The notes beneath the pieces are model-generated. The model worked only from the letters and a program-made list of their open reading frames with translations. It was not told where the DNA came from and did no database searches. From assembly GCA_950022655.1 (NCBI GenBank), contig OX465587.1, forward strand, positions 33,421,716-33,485,715: DNA of 64,000 nucleotides. Direction: 5' to 3'. This DNA comes from Alentia gelatinosa (taxonomy: Eukaryota; Annelida; Polychaeta; Phyllodocida; Polynoidae). The translations under genes and the position numbers were made by a program. Positions 1 to 13,075 of this stretch are shown piece by piece. Numbering within the stretch: position 1 is the first letter of the stretch; each line of letters begins with the position of its first letter.

Positions 1-296
1 CTAGTCTCCAATTAAGTGTCCGGGGCGGTGAAAAGGGTGTTTCCTGAGCACGTCGTCTGGACCCGTTACAACGCACTTGAGGGTGATGAAGTGGGCGGCT
101 ATAAATAACGACATTCTCGCACGACACCCTCGTGTGATACGGCCAGCAGACGCAGACGGCGCCGCCATGTCTGGGTGGCGAACGTGCAGTGTTTGTCCGA
201 CACTCGTCGCCATGGTTACCATACTGAGCACGTTAATAAGGCAGAAGTCAGACGGCGGGGAGGGGAAGGTCAGCCTCCCCACCAGTGTCCCCCATA
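1..296. other. GC-richer stretch at the left edge, no confident gene
   Basis: A CTATAAATAA at about 97-106 and GCCGCCATG at 160-168 are followed by about 40 open codons on the plus strand. This could be a promoter and first exon of a neighbouring gene, but I find no domain and no following exon. Confidence 0.2.
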
Positions 297-1058
297 CACC
301 TCACTCTAAGTCCATGTTCTTATTTCAATATCCCTCCTCATTGTAAGTTTGTGTTCATATTTCAATATCTGTCCTCACTCAAAGTCCGTGTTCATATTTC
401 AATATCCCTCCTCACTCTAAGTCCGTGTTCATATTTCAATATCCCTCATCACTGTAAGTCCATGTTCATATTTCAATATCCGTCGTCACTCTAAGTCTGT
501 GTTCATATTTCAATATCCCTCCTCATTGTAAGTCCATGTTCATATTTCAATATCCGTCCTCACTCTAAGTCTGTGTTCATATTTCAATATTCCTCCTCAT
601 TATAAGTTTGTGTTCATATTTCAATATCCCTCCTCATTGTAAGTCCATGTTCATATTTCAATATCCGTCCTCACTCTAAGTCCGTGTTCATATTTCAATA
701 TCCCTCGCCACTGTAAGTCCATGTTCATATTTCAATATCCGTCCTCACTCTAAGTCTGTGTTCGTATTTTAATATCCGTCCTCGCTCTAAGTCCATGCTC
801 ATATTATAATATCCGTCCTCACTCTAAGTCTGTGTTCGTATTTTAATATCCGTCCTCACTCTAAGTCCATGCTCATATTTTAATATCCGTCCTCACTCTA
901 AGTCCATGCTCATATTTTAATATCCGTCCTCACTCTAAGTCCATGCTCATATTTTAATATCCGTCCTCACTCTAAGTCCGTGTTCATATTTCAATATCCA
1001 TCCTCTTTGTAAGTCTTTGTTCATATTTCAATATCCATCCTCACCCTAAGTCCATGTT
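297..1058 (+). repeat. 37-bp minisatellite
   Basis: About 20 units of roughly 37 bp with core GTTCATATTTCAATATCC and CCTCACTCTAAGTC. Two sub-types alternate (ATTTCAATATCCCTC and ATTTTAATATCCGTC), the latter clustered at about 765-960. A stray unit lies at 1408-1455. It is downstream of the SGSM gene, with no coding relation that I see. Confidence 0.93.
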
Positions 1059-2565
1059 CAGTAAAGATCTGAAGCCGTTTTCAATAAAACTTGTTATCTT
1101 TATCACCATAGCTGTCACTTGTACATCATGGAAAGTTATTACGTTAATTTCGGCATGTCCACCGACAAATTCCTGCTTGTACCTACATGTTTTTCTTCTT
1201 ATTTTCAAATCTAAGACCGATTATATATGTTATCATCACTCTCATCTTCATTATCATTGGTGTGCCTGAAGTTACAAATTAATTATGACTCAACGATTTG
1301 TAACTTCCTGATAGCAATAGCCTGACCTGGCGGAAGAACGGCCGGCCGAGCCAGGATATTGTATACACAAGTACCCGAATAAAAAGTACCAAAAAAAAAA
1401 AAAAATTCAATATCCCCCAACTGTCCATGTTCATATTTTAATATCCGTCCTGTGGTGTTGAGAGTGACGTATGGATAGCACAGGGAAGTAAAAATAGAGA
1501 TATCTTCATTCAAGTATAGGGAGATATATTCGTCTTAATGGAAGTTCTTCCATGTATCGGCATAGGTGACAAAACATAGACATGGACAGTACCAGTCAAT
1601 GGTGAATAAACAGCACACACATGATGTATCTGCAGGACATGATATTATAGTTAGAGAATCAAATGTCACTTCACGAAATAATTACCAATCCATATGCAGC
1701 ATCTTGCGCTCTGTGTGGTTAAGCAAAGCGCAATGAATCTAGATGTAAACAAAAAAATACCATAAATAGAAGACCACCCTTGCGGTGAATTTGTGATGAT
1801 AATAGAAAAAAGACGTTCTGGTCTCTTCACCCCGACAGTGACCAATTATATCGGTTCCTATGTGAAGAGATTAACCATCGAAACTTTTTGTATTTATCAA
1901 TAACAAAATGACTGAATTCGCACTTATTATTTTGCAATGTTTCTCTCCTGTCCTGATGTTTACAGTACAGCCGCCATGTCGAGAATGCTATATTTACCCT
2001 CATTATAGCTAATAACAGTGCACAGTGTACAAGTTACCCCCTGCGGTATATTAACTCCTCCTGCCTGTCAATAAACCAGTCCTCTCTGTAGACAGAATGT
2101 CTTAACTATAAAAGTTTAGATTTTTTAGACAATTTGTGGGACTGACGAACACAATCTCTACAGAAACCTGATAATAGTAGTGTACTTTTAGATAAAATGA
2201 GTAGAAATTTCCTTAAAGATATGATACTGAGGTTATCTTTAAAAGTGAGTTCTAACCCTGTTAACGCTATAAACCAAGACTAGAATTCGTTCAATCTGAC
2301 AAATGCTTCATGATTCCTAGGTTAGCTTATATTCAGTCAGTCTTGTGTCATTTATAAAGGCTGTCATCAAGGGCACTCATTATCGACCAATCATGACAGC
2401 ATTGATAGACATATCGGTCAATTCACCTGGAAAAGTACAACTCATGTTATTTTCTTCGTGGTTAAATATATACCCAATATTGACTAGTTACAGATACAAA
2501 CAGCCGTATGCTCTAAGGAGTTGACGCGTAGTAATATATGAATGGATGCGAGGAACTTGCATAGG
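1059..2565. other. No gene seen
   Basis: AT-rich, with one stray 37-bp repeat unit at 1408-1455 and a short A-run near 1390. Nothing else recognised. Confidence 0.5.
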
Positions 2566-2705
2566 GTCAACTAACAAGTCCAGTGCTCTTTACCACTGAG
2601 CTAACTTTCCACCCGGGTCGCTTTAGTAATGCTTGCGTGCAAGCATATCCGGTCTGTACCACGAGGAGGCAAGGCGACCAAGAGGGTGAACAGATTGGCA
2701 AATGA
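2566..2705 (-). mobile_element. SINE-head fragment
   Basis: AGTTAGCTCAGTGGTAAAGA on the minus strand. The adjacent segment (CAAGCATATCCGGTCTGTAC, GAGGCAAGGCGACCAAGAGG) is the same as that following the SINE head at 39430-39510, so both belong to one larger repeated unit. Confidence 0.6.
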
Positions 2706-3599
2706 TCTCCACGGCAAAGCTCGCGGCTGTTCTGGCGGGCAGTATCGCGGCCAATAACGTTCACGAAGTCCTCTTCATCTACATATAACATGACATATCA
2801 TAGTTTTTGATCTTGACATGAATATTACAGTAGTAAAAGCACTGTAGCATTCTTCAAACTATCACAGAATATGATAAATATGTAGTACTACACATATCAG
2901 CGCTTAAAGGTCACTGTCCTTGTTTATAAGTGAATCAAAAAAGACTATATTTCTCATTACTTCTTATTAGCTGTCATGTGACATGAATGAGAACACATCA
3001 TAAACTAGTGTCAATCTGTCAACATATAACATATTTTTAATGACTCTTATAATGTTTCACTTAAAATTCAACATGCAAACAGAAGTGTAGATTGGCCTCC
3101 AGATGTCTCCGACTTAGGGGTTGGTCTGGTCCGATCGCTTTCAGGCCAGAGAGCTTGATACAAATATCTTGAGGTAGGATACACTCTGGCGACATCGTGG
3201 AATATAAACTTTGACTGCTCACTACAAAGCATTATTATCTTAGCTAATTGATAACAAAGTCTAACTTCATGGTCCCTTTATCAAAATACACAAAATAAGA
3301 AATAAGAATATGGATAATGGGCTTCGAGAGTACTACAATCTCCATCCACAATAGCCTGTTGTGACAGAGACTACCATGACAAAAGATCTCCTGGAAGATT
3401 TACTCTCAGATTTACTTTCTGATTTACTCTCAGAGCAGAGATTCTGACTCTGGTAGTAAGAAGATCAGCCATGCGAGTGCTAGTCAAGGTTGTTTAGATC
3501 GGATTCCACCAGAGCTAATTGTGCCAAAGAGGTCATCTCGAAAGCGGAATTTATTTCAAGGACCCTCATCGCCTGGGTTAAATACTGCTTGCTCTCTAC

Positions 3600-4190
3600 T
3601 ACTTAGAACACCAATAAATCTTACAAGGCAACCGACCAGCAACAGCTCCAAGTGTTGCACCACCGAGGTTTACGAATAGTGCAAGGAAAATGTTTCCGGG
3701 GCCAATCAACTCGCGACCTACATGGTACATGCCATATAAGATCATTGGATATACAGTGGCGGAAGCAGTTGCTAGTTTTGATGCATAAGCACGCCTCCAA
3801 CCATGAAAGTGTAAGAACTAGTGCACTAGGCATACGCAGCGAAGATGGCAGGAGACTCAAGACTAAAAGACCAAGATCTGCCTTCTACCAACGTAGCCTG
3901 ATCTGGAGGGGGTCAAAGGAGTGGAATGCTTTGCCAGTAATCACCCAAAGACTGAGCCATATCGAACATTTTAAAAGTATGATATAGCATGATATGTTAC
4001 CGATGTTTGCATTTCATCCTCATCCACATCCCAGCATACCCTCATCTTCACCTTCCCCTTACCTTCTACTAACCCATCGTATCCCGATGAAGTTTTGTGT
4101 ATTAGAAACTGTTACCATGTGCGGCTTATTGCCCAGAAGAACTTCTGTATGGAGAGAGGACAATAAACATTTAAACAAACAAAAAAAATG
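3600..4190 (+). pseudogene. LINE 3' end: C-terminal reverse-transcriptase remnant and tail
   Basis: The frame from 3652 to 3987 reads like the end of a non-LTR retrotransposon ORF2: HHRGLRIVQGK (the usual QNRAARI position), IRSLDIQWRKQLLVLMHKHA, and the terminal WNALPVITQRLSHIEHFKSM, equivalent to WNxLPxxIxxxxSxxxFKxxL. About 200 bp of 3' tail ends in AAACATTTAAACAAAC and a short A-run near 4190. It is 5'-truncated, as is usual for LINE copies; no reverse-transcriptase catalytic core is present. Confidence 0.75.
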
Positions 4191-5579
4191 AGAACTTCAG
4201 TTTCCAGCGTCTTTTACTCTATCTATAATACTGTGGTGCCACCTACAGGAATATCTAAGTACTACATACCACATGTATGAGAGCTGCTCAACTACCCAGA
4301 GAGCAACTCATCTTTATTCAGTTTGGGCACCCAACTGTAAGATTCCTCATGATCCATGATTTCTTCATTATGTCTAGAACACTCAGGCATAATAGATGTA
4401 AACGTGCATACTGATAAAGTAACATTATAGCTTGAAAGAAATTATATAACCTTTTAGAATTCCTATACATGTATATTCTTTGACCTCATCATATTCAATT
4501 ATCAGGAGAACGGTATAGGTTTTAATTCTCAGGTCAAATTGTCCCTAAAGAGGTTATTTTGCATCGAGCTTACACTCCTTCCCCGGTCATCTGTTAAATA
4601 AATAACATTTCTTTAGTGACCTTGGCATAGGTTTTCTAAATATTCATAGATATTCTGCAACAATTAAAAAAAGAAATGAACATCAGCATTTCATTTTTGA
4701 AATACTTAAAGGGATATCGGTCAATTTGGCCTGAAAATTTAAACCCATGTCATTTTCCGGATATTTGAATATGATTATCTCCAAGTGTTCTAGGTCACAT
4801 GTCCAGCGTAAAAGTCGGGGGTCACCATGCTATTTGGGGATTTAGAGCTCGATATCATGACATGTTTTATGATAGAGTAAATAGAAATTCTAGGAAGTAG
4901 CTTTTCACATAATAAAACCCATGTCATTTTACTCAAACTTTCACAGAATATATTAGAAGTAAAGTATTCCACATTTGAGTTTTAAAAACAACGTCACCCA
5001 CCTCGTTTTTTGAAAGAATTGAAGAAAACTATATTTTTCAGTACATTCCCTATGTAATCAAGCAAATATAAATTATCCTATACTACCTATAAAAATAGGA
5101 TAAACTGGACAAAACATTAGATTTAGTCATTTAGAATTAGAATAAATCCCAAGAAACCAATTTTAACTGATCATTGACAATATTCAAAAATCACCAGGAG
5201 GCGCCTGTGTGAATTGTCCGATGTGCATTTAATGAAACCGATAAAAACACACACACATATTTCGTTTGATGAAGCTTTATTTTGGTCACATTGGAGAAGA
5301 GGACATGGAGTCGGGCTGTGGACTAGAATATTCTGGTAATAACTACATGACACCCTGGTATCATTATATGTACATCTAGACGGTTCACAATGCATAGACA
5401 CGCGTCAGAAACTGCCGAGATCCAAACAAGCTTCCTGCCCAATGCTTGGTATGACTACAACTACTACTGCCCTGAGGCTAGGCAGACACAGGCAGACCCA
5501 GAGGTCCGTTGAATAATCTAGGATCTTACATAAAGACCATGTTCTGTATCTTATACAAGAGTTATCGTTTAATAATATT
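4191..5579. other. No gene seen
   Basis: AT-rich downstream sequence. Short motifs such as TATCGGTCAATT near 4715 recur at 2412 and 7516, suggesting decayed dispersed repeats of unknown type. Confidence 0.4.
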
Positions 5580-5846
5580 CAGGGATGCCAGTTGGGGTCA
5601 GGGAAAAACGTGGAAATATTTGCATGTGGATTTTTCTGTCTCAAAGAGATCGGGAAAACTTAGGTAATATGTCCTTGTCTGCTATGAAATATGGCTGAGG
5701 GTATGTAGGGAGGTTCAAACCACTGTTTTATTGGTGTAAATGACGCTAAATCAATATTTTCTTTGTTTGACACAAGGAAAAGCAATTACATATACCTAAT
5801 ATGAAAAAGTGGATTTCCACGAAAAATTGGAAAACTGACATCTCTG
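5580..5846 (+). mobile_element. hAT-like MITE, CAGGGATGCCAGTT ends
   Basis: The left end is CAGGGATGCCAGTTGGGG and the right end AAAACTGACATCTCTG, imperfect terminal inverted repeats. Internal landmarks are shared with the other copies (TGGAAATATTT, GGCTGAGGGTAT, AAGTGGATTTCC). CAGGG...CCTG termini suggest the hAT superfamily; no transposase is encoded. Confidence 0.7.
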
Positions 5847-5881
5847 AATATCTAAGTCTGTTCACTAAGACAGTATTAGCC

Positions 5882-6000
5882 GTCCATAAGGTCATCAATA
5901 GGTGTTGAATAAAGTTGACCCACATCGTCCCTGGGTCTCTATGGCATACAGAAAAGGGTCTACATGTAGGATCCTAGATTATTATAGGGCCCAAGGGGTC
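5882..6000 (+). repeat. Dispersed repeat, CTGGGTCTCTATGGCATACA type
   Basis: It shares GTCCATAAG...GTTGAATAAAGTTGACCC, CTGGGTCT.C.TGGCATACA and TCCTAGATTATTA with 57549-57660 and 62107-62180. A related end (TGAATAATCTAGGATCTTAC) lies inverted at 5511. Class unknown. Confidence 0.55.
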
Positions 6001-6363
6001 ACAAACAAGTCACATGGAGAATGAATAAGGGTTCCTTTGCGGCCTAGATGGAGTTGACAACATGTTTCTAGGCGGACTTCATTCGGTGACATGTCACCAC
6101 CAGCAATTCATATTAACAGCAAACCAGTTCTTTAATGACAAGGAATTTGGTATCGATACATATTGATAATGGCCACCTTAAGGTGTGTTTCATGATATAT
6201 GTTAAAATGTGAGAACAGTCAACTGGCTGAAATTCTGACTAATGGTCAACCATCTACCTCGCAATACCTCCATACTTCCCAGAATGCTCCACATCTCCTT
6301 AGCAACAAGGCTGATTTTTACTTATTTTGAGGGTTCGAGACTCGAACCCCACACCCTTAAGTG

Positions 6364-6540
6364 CCAGATCCACTAAGGCGATTTTCCATGCGAATTTGGG
6401 TTCGCAGACGTTTGCAGACGTTCGCATGGACATGCGAATGCCTTGCGACAATATTCAATATATTGAATATCATCGCATGGGATTCGCACAGTCGCATGGA
6501 TCGCAGACGCATTCGCTTGGTCGCCTTAGTGGATCTGTCG
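6364..6540 (+). mobile_element. Foldback MITE with AGATCCACTAAGGCGA ends
   Basis: CAGATCCACTAAGGCGATTT at 6365 and its complement TCGCCTTAGTGGATCTGTCG at 6519-6538. The interior is built of many GCGAATG/TTCGCATGG/CGCAGACG words and a central AATATTCAATATATTGAATA palindrome. Confidence 0.75.
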
Positions 6541-6658
6541 CTTTAGATTGGTAGTTCCACAGACCACTAACTTCACCATATTGCCTAGTCCGGTGACTAC
6601 ATACTGACTACAATACAACCCTGGTTAGAGAGCACCAACAAGCGACCCCTGACAACTC

Positions 6659-6835
6659 AGGAACCGGTTTTTATACGCGAAAATCGTTAATAGCGATTAT
6701 TAAATATATCTTGAGTATTCAAGATGAATATAACGACCATTGGTCCCAATGATTCGATATTTATCGCCAAATGTATGATAATCACAAAATGGTCGCTATT
6801 AACGATTATCGCGTTAAAAAACCGCTTCCAGGGCA
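6659..6835 (+). mobile_element. Foldback MITE with GGAACCGGTTTTTA ends
   Basis: GGAACCGGTTTTTATACGCG / CGCGTTAAAAAACCGCTTCC are the outer arms and CGTTAATAGCGATTA / TCGCTATTAACG the next layer, about 175 bp in total. Confidence 0.7.
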
Positions 6836-9466
6836 CTCTAGCCCTGACATAAAATCTCTCATTTCATGTTTGAAATATGATATGCTCATCTTAGTCGGGT
6901 TATACTGTACTTACTGTGACAGATTCTCATTGCCTCGGACACAGATGCGTGAAAAGCCGAGGTGGCGTGCGAGGCAACCCTTACTTCAGACTACAAGCCA
7001 GATCAGCAAGTCCTACACAGCTATTCAATTACCTAGATTTTATCAAAAGAAAATGCTCATTAATGTTCAATTGCTCCAGCTTTCCTCACGTAGCCATGCT
7101 TTGTTGTTTGGATATGTTCTACACCTAGGATTACACCACACCGGTAGCTTTTTCTCTGTACATTGCTTGAATAGTCTTGTTGCAGGTTCAATCCATAATG
7201 AATAAAATGAGGTTTCAACACAACTTTATTTGGGTTGCATGCTACTTTGTTTTTATACTTCTTGCGTGGGGGCGTTGGCGTGTATGGGAAAGTAAGTTCA
7301 CAGAGGTCATAATACAGCAACGGGCCTCTTGTGGTTGAAAATAATGGCAAGATTTTGACTATAATTTCCCTGCTAGGTAACAGATCTACAAAAAGCCATT
7401 TTAGACAATATGAACAAGCCCCAAACATCAAACATCAGCTCCAGAGTCAAATGAACCACACTTTAGGAAGGACCTACTGATAAATAATGATACATTCTCC
7501 ATTCTGGTCTCAAAGGCATATCGGACAATTCACATTAAAATCTAAAGCTCATGTCATTTTCCTCGAGATATCCCATATCATTTTAGAACATAAGTATTAC
7601 ATGAGGGTCACAATGTTAACCTTTTGATATAGAGATTAATACTATAGAAATATCACAATACTATAATTATAAAGAAATTCTAAAAGAGAAATCAGATTTC
7701 ATATGTTATAACCCATGTCATTTTCTTCACTTGTAATAATCATACAGGAAATAAGCAGTAATATAGACTTAAGTAGTAAGACCTCTGGATCACTCTGCTT
7801 ATTTTTGAATGAATTCTCTGTCCATTTCCTTGATACCTCAAGTAAATGTAAATATGTCTGTTTTACCTATTGTTTAAGGAAAAACAGGACCCAATTTTAA
7901 ATTTTCAGTTATTTGGCATTAGAAAAGATCATCAGGAATTAGTTTGAGCTGATAGCTGTCAGTATTTTCCCAACCAGTTGGTACCCCTGTAAACTGTCAG
8001 ATATGCCTTTGTTAGTCCATCTATTTGTAAACTAAATCAGTATTTAATTACTAATTACAGAAGGTGAACCCTGCAAATAGAAACTAAAACAATCAGAGCC
8101 ATGTGAACTTTGGCCTGCCTTGAACAAACTACTTGGATTTAGACAAGTGGGACTCCAAGAAATTCCCGTCGCACTGCTCCTGGAGAGTCACATGAAATAT
8201 AAAGCTGCTAGCATTGAAAGGTGTGACTCTGTAAGTGTTGGTTCTCAGTTCCAGGTACTCTGTGTATAAACCTGATGGGTGTACTGGGTGGCAAGTGTCC
8301 ATGTGATACTCTATATTTTACCCTTGAAAAGAGAACTGATGGCATCAAAACACTTGGCTGCCTTTATCCAATTTACTTCTATTTCATGAGTTAGTATTGA
8401 TAAAAGAGGAATATATTATCAACATTCACATGGTAGACATCACACAAAACTAGCTAGTGAATCCATCACCATTTCTAAAAGAGATACAGTTTAATATGGT
8501 TTAAGGCTCAGTCTTTACTTAGAATATAACGCTCCTTTGTCAGTGTTCATACAAAGGCACTGAAACTAATTAATTTTTATAATCATGAAAGGGGGTCATC
8601 CAAATCCCAGCCACCCGAGGAAGTGAACAAGGTGAAAAACGTGTGTCTAAAATTAAAATAATGCTAAAATTAGAACCCTGTTTCTTCCCCTTTGTCAGAG
8701 GAACCAGGTTCCCCACACCTTCACCTCCTGCAAAGGCTTCGAAATCGAAATCTGGGACTGGATGACATGTGTAAAATCTTATCTGATGAAAAATAGCAAG
8801 AACTATCTCAAATACCAATGTTGAAAGAAATGAGAATAGAGAGAAAAAAATCAGTGACAACTATAGCTTTGGGTTTTCTATGAGTAATTGATTGATATTA
8901 TTGATTATTGATAAGTAAGCCATGTTATTGAGATGAATCCAGGTGATGATTTTAAACCAATCAATGCTGCTGTAAAACACTTATGTAGAAATCAACCAGT
9001 CTCACAGGGTGACGATTGAAGGAGTTATTTCTACGACTGCCTGCACACCAACAAGAAGCGACCCTCACAAAGCGTTACCGGAACAACTTCGTATCTGACA
9101 ACCCGTAACATTTCAATGACAAAGAGTCCACCTTCAGTTTATCACAGTTCAATATTGTCAATGTTTGCCAAACAATATCAGCAATCTGGACTTCTGACCA
9201 ATCCAACATACAAGCCTCCTTCAGGAACAAAGATCATCTAGCGCTACTTGCCAAGAGGGAAGGCGACTGCAGGAACGTTTATTCAAAGGGTGAACCCAGC
9301 TTGCACAGCATGCTTACAATAAACTGCAACGCGACTCTGATATGGAATATCTATGATGCACAGGGATGCCGTGATCGACAGGCTGTATCTTTGTAATTAT
9401 ATCATAATCTTTCCTGATACACAGTAACAGGCATGTGATGTGTGATTTTCAAACTGGAACTATGAT
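6836..9466. other. No gene seen
   Basis: Short open frames on both strands (for example 6771-7205 plus and 7060-7431 minus) show no known domain and overlap one another. I see no splice-supported exon series. Confidence 0.4.
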
Positions 9467-9745
9467 TTATATCACCCCTGGTATTTTTACCCATAGACTT
9501 GACATTGGGAACTTGTACTCAACGCTCATTGAGTATTGTAAGATTTACTCAATGGGCAAATGATAGCCAATTAGTAAGTGATATGGGTGAGATAAAATCT
9601 GAACCGCACAGGATCCATAGCCACTGAGAAAAAGCCATTCATTTTGGTTCACTATGTAATCTCACTGAGCTTTGTCTCGTGAGATAACTCCACAACCAAA
9701 ACTCATGGCATATTTACAGCGGCTATGGATCTCGATGCAATTTCT
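9467..9745 (+). mobile_element. Family Q palindromic element (TTATCTCACCC type)
   Basis: It begins TTATATCACCCCTGG, carries ATAGACTTGACATTGGGAA and GGGTGAGATAA, then a stem-loop around GGTTCACTATGTAATCTCAC with a CGTGAGATAACTC arm. The same second module is present at 52260-52440. Confidence 0.6.
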
Positions 9746-9877
9746 TACCTTTATTGTAATAAATATGCTAAAGAAATAAAGCACTGTGCTGACATACCAT
9801 AAGTTCCCGAAACACCGGAAAACTGTGGAAATAGGCACAACTTGAGCCTACATGGCCTCCAGAATAAAGATTATTAT

Positions 9878-10125
9878 CCTACCCCTAATAAAAAACGCCA
9901 TAGGCTTAACATGGGATTTGTCACAGGCGTGACATAAAGAGTTGTTTATGCCACTACTTTCTGATACTGAAAAATTATGGAAACGGGGTAGGATAAAATC
10001 TTGACGCCACTCGTTTGAGTTTGAGATTATTTATGCCACGCATTTTGTTGGCTCCATAATTTCACGAATCGAAGACGAGTGACATAAAGAAACTCAGACT
10101 CAAACTCGTGACGTCTCTTGATAAT
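9878..10125 (+). mobile_element. Family R foldback element (TTATCCTACCCC type)
   Basis: TTATCCTACCCCTAATAAAA at the left and GGGGTAGGATAAAATC at about 9984-10000. CGCCATAGGCTTAACATGGG lies inside. A stem-loop (GACGCCACTCGTTTGAGTTT ... AAACTCAAACTCGTGACGTC) follows. Confidence 0.62.
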
Positions 10126-12199
10126 CTATAGAAAAAAAACTGACTGCGTTGTAAGCGCTTATCGTGGAGTATGCTGTGCTAGGTGGGCCCACCACTTAAC
10201 AGTACAACAATGTCATTGGGGCACAATATGACATAACAAGGGAAGGAAGAGTTCAACAGAGCAGGAATGCTAGATATATATATCACGATCACATCATACA
10301 ATCAATAACACTATACACAGTTCACCAGCAGGGGTGAGGGTGTAAATATATATATATATATATATATTTATATAGATCTATATGTCTATGTACTGAAGTC
10401 TCTCTCTTCTGAATCTGCAAAAAATATATTGAACATCTAACAGTTTTTAATGAATATCTATGTCCATGTAGAATATGAATAAAAGGTAAATTATATAGCA
10501 GTACTTGTCATCTACTGTTAAAGGACCTCTCAATAGAGTAATACAGTGGCTTTGATTCAAGCGTTGGAACTTGTACACCTTGGGTATTGTTCATACAATG
10601 TATGCGATGCACATTGTAATGTTTGTCTCTGGTTTATGAACGTCTTCTAGAAGATAGACACACTTTGGTTAGACATACCGAACTTCAGCTTGGAGACTTA
10701 TTTTTATGCTTGCACAATGCTGTAGAGAGACACTCTCCTAACCGTGACTATGTGTTCATTGTAGCGTACATATGTCAGCCATTCTTTCAGCCTACTTCAG
10801 CTGCTGTGACAGACTTGAGTCAGGAACATGCTCTAGAGATGGCAGAAGAAGCTTGGATATACACTACTGCATCTACACATCCAGATCTGGCTCAGGAGGG
10901 AACACAACAATATCACCGTTTCAGTTTGGGGAGAGTAAGGGAGAGCTAGATGCTTACATGTGTAATATGGAAACCGCCCCGGTAGTTGTTCAGAATGGAT
11001 ACATAACCATGTGGATAATAATATAAAAATAACCCACCATACTTTTATGATAATTCTCCCAAAGTAATGTTTCCCAATTGATAAATTTGATAAATTCAGA
11101 ACACACAAGATGAGGTCTTGTCAGTATATGGAAAACAGTATACATTTTTTGTCATCTGAATTATGTACTAAAATTGATATTGTGAATTAAGTGTAATTTC
11201 CTTTGATTATACCTGTTCCTGAAGTATATTACATAAATTGAACAAATAGCTGACTCAGCAGCATTTAATCTGTCCAGTAACTCAAACTGGGGCCTGTAGC
11301 ACCAATGGTTAATTTTCCCTGGAAACATGACTTAGGACCGACTGAAAAGTAGTAGTATGTTTATGTATTTTACATTTAACTATCTTTAGCGTAAATTACA
11401 AAGCACAGATATGCAGGTTGGAATGCTACTTACAGTTAGACAGTATTGCACACTTCCCCAGGATACTCCTAGAAAATGCCTTCATGTCTTTTAAGTATGT
11501 ATTAAGTTGAGGAATAACTTCCTGTGTATTACTATCTGGTATATACAAATGAAAGCTATGTACATTTTAAGCATTTACAAGTGGAATAGTCCCAGTGTTA
11601 AGAACTAGATGTGGCATTTTCAATATCGCCCTTTCTGAATTTCTCCTAAAATATGGTAAAACTATTCTGGTGTGTTTGGAATGGCAGATCGAATGTAAAC
11701 ATTGCTACATACATTGTAAAAGCATAGAAACCACTGAACCAGAACGATCTACGTTCATAGTGTCATGCCTGCCAAATTCTACTTACCACCCCATATCAGG
11801 GCATGTACTATCATAAGGACTTGAGGAATGTAACTGATATTAAATCTATGTAGTTTTAACATACCATCTTTACTTGGAATGGACTCTTCTATATCGTGTA
11901 TAATTCACCCCGATGTGCCGACCACCTTGCAACACAAACCACTATAGTACAGAATTTAAGGTGGTCTGCTTAGCAGGGGTCTACTGTATGTTTATATATA
12001 TATGTATATATCTTATATAGTTTCTCACTACAAACATGTCCTGACTAGACCTGCGAAGTTATCTTATCATTACACTCGTGGCAGTGGTTGGATCAATCTA
12101 TGTAAGTTTACTTTCCTCATCTATGAGTTCTTGGTCAGAAACAGCAATCAGTTTCACCACATTGAATTCTACTTTAATGCAGTTGTCATGGTTTAATAT
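10126..12199. other. No gene seen
   Basis: It contains the (TA)n run near 10350 and an open frame at 10623-10949 (plus, 108 codons) without recognisable family, codon bias or clear flanking splice sites. It may include distal SGSM 3' UTR. Confidence 0.35.
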
Positions 12200-12986
12200 G
12201 TCAGAAAGTGCTGTGCCCTACCTTTATGCCAAAACTAAAAGTCAAATTCATTGATCAGACGTGCTTTTGGACCTTAGTTTAGATCTGGAGTAAGACTAAA
12301 ATAAATACGAATTCACAGAAGGATAAAATAAATAACGTTGCCGGACAGTGTTACGGACCGGGGCACATCTACAAGACTTGATTTTGATTTGTCGACACAG
12401 TTTGATTGCTATCACATACGATGGGCATTAAGTTTAATCATTAACTTAATGGAAGGATTTCCTTTAGAACTTCTCCTCACATTTCGACATTTCTTTACGA
12501 CACTGATGAGTTCCTAATCAGGAAGATAAAACCTGGTGTCCCTACGACAGAAACACACAAGGAGGGGGAATAGAAACAATCGCATATACACAAACATCAA
12601 CAACAACAACAACAACAACAAATAACAACATGCTCATGGGGTGCTCTTAGCTCCTTTTCTTTTTCCCGGTCCAGTTTTTGCTTTTTTGTTTTAATTTAGG
12701 AGCATTTCTGGGCTGATTTCCCCCAATTCTGTTTTCTCTTTTTTCTTCCGGAACATCACATAGTCCGCATGCGCAGTCTCTACCAACTAGTTTCTGCTGA
12801 ATATCTTTTCTGCGAGTGACGTCACCACTTTTTGTGCACAATCCTGATTGTGGGTCGCCATCGCAACTGAACAAAGGAATGTGGCCACATTCGCCATTAC
12901 ATAGAAACTCAGGAATACAGCAACATTTACAAAAGATAGTTTTTGTAATAAAATAAAAATCTGTAACCATGTAGTCGTTTTCCTGT
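12200..12986 (-). other. Presumed 3' UTR and downstream flank of the SGSM gene
   Basis: The stretch next to the stop codon. It contains a 107-codon open frame (12647-12970, minus) opening 14 bases after the stop codon; it has a cysteine-rich middle but matches no family I know and is best read as UTR. A CAA run lies at about 12598-12620. I see no canonical AATAAA on the minus strand close to the stop; an ATTAAA-like signal lies near 12,692. The true poly(A) site is undetermined. Confidence 0.4.
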
Positions 12987-13075
12987 TTACTTGTTCTCTA
13001 TAAGATCTTGAAGTCGATAGACCAAATCCCTGGAGATTTTGAGGATTTGCTTTGCATTGTGCCTCTCTGCCATTT
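12987..13075 (-). CDS. SGSM1/2: Exon 20: last coding exon, C-terminus and stop
   Basis: Residues 942-970 followed by TAA at 12987-12989. It reads [20 protein letters not shown] then RLQDLIENK, matching the vertebrate ending (EMAERHNxKQxLKxARDLVYKVQxLIENK). The acceptor is tctaacag|AAATGG. The exon must continue as 3' UTR to lower coordinates, but its end is not determined. Confidence 0.96.

Noticed and set aside
1..296. Promoter and first exon of a neighbouring plus-strand gene (TATAAATA, GCCGCCATG)
   Set aside because: No domain and no downstream exons seen; left as an unassigned stretch.
297..1058. CRISPR-like array
   Set aside because: Repeat units are contiguous with no unique spacers, and the genome is animal; it is a minisatellite.
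6771..7205. 144-codon plus-strand frame
   Set aside because: It begins in the arm of a foldback element and overlaps an opposing frame of similar length; no known family.
10623..10949. 108-codon plus-strand frame
   Set aside because: No domain, no splice partners, codon composition like the surroundings.
12647..12970. 107-codon cysteine-rich frame starting 14 bases after the SGSM stop
   Set aside because: No family recognised, no signal peptide of clear quality, position fits 3' UTR; kept as UTR note.
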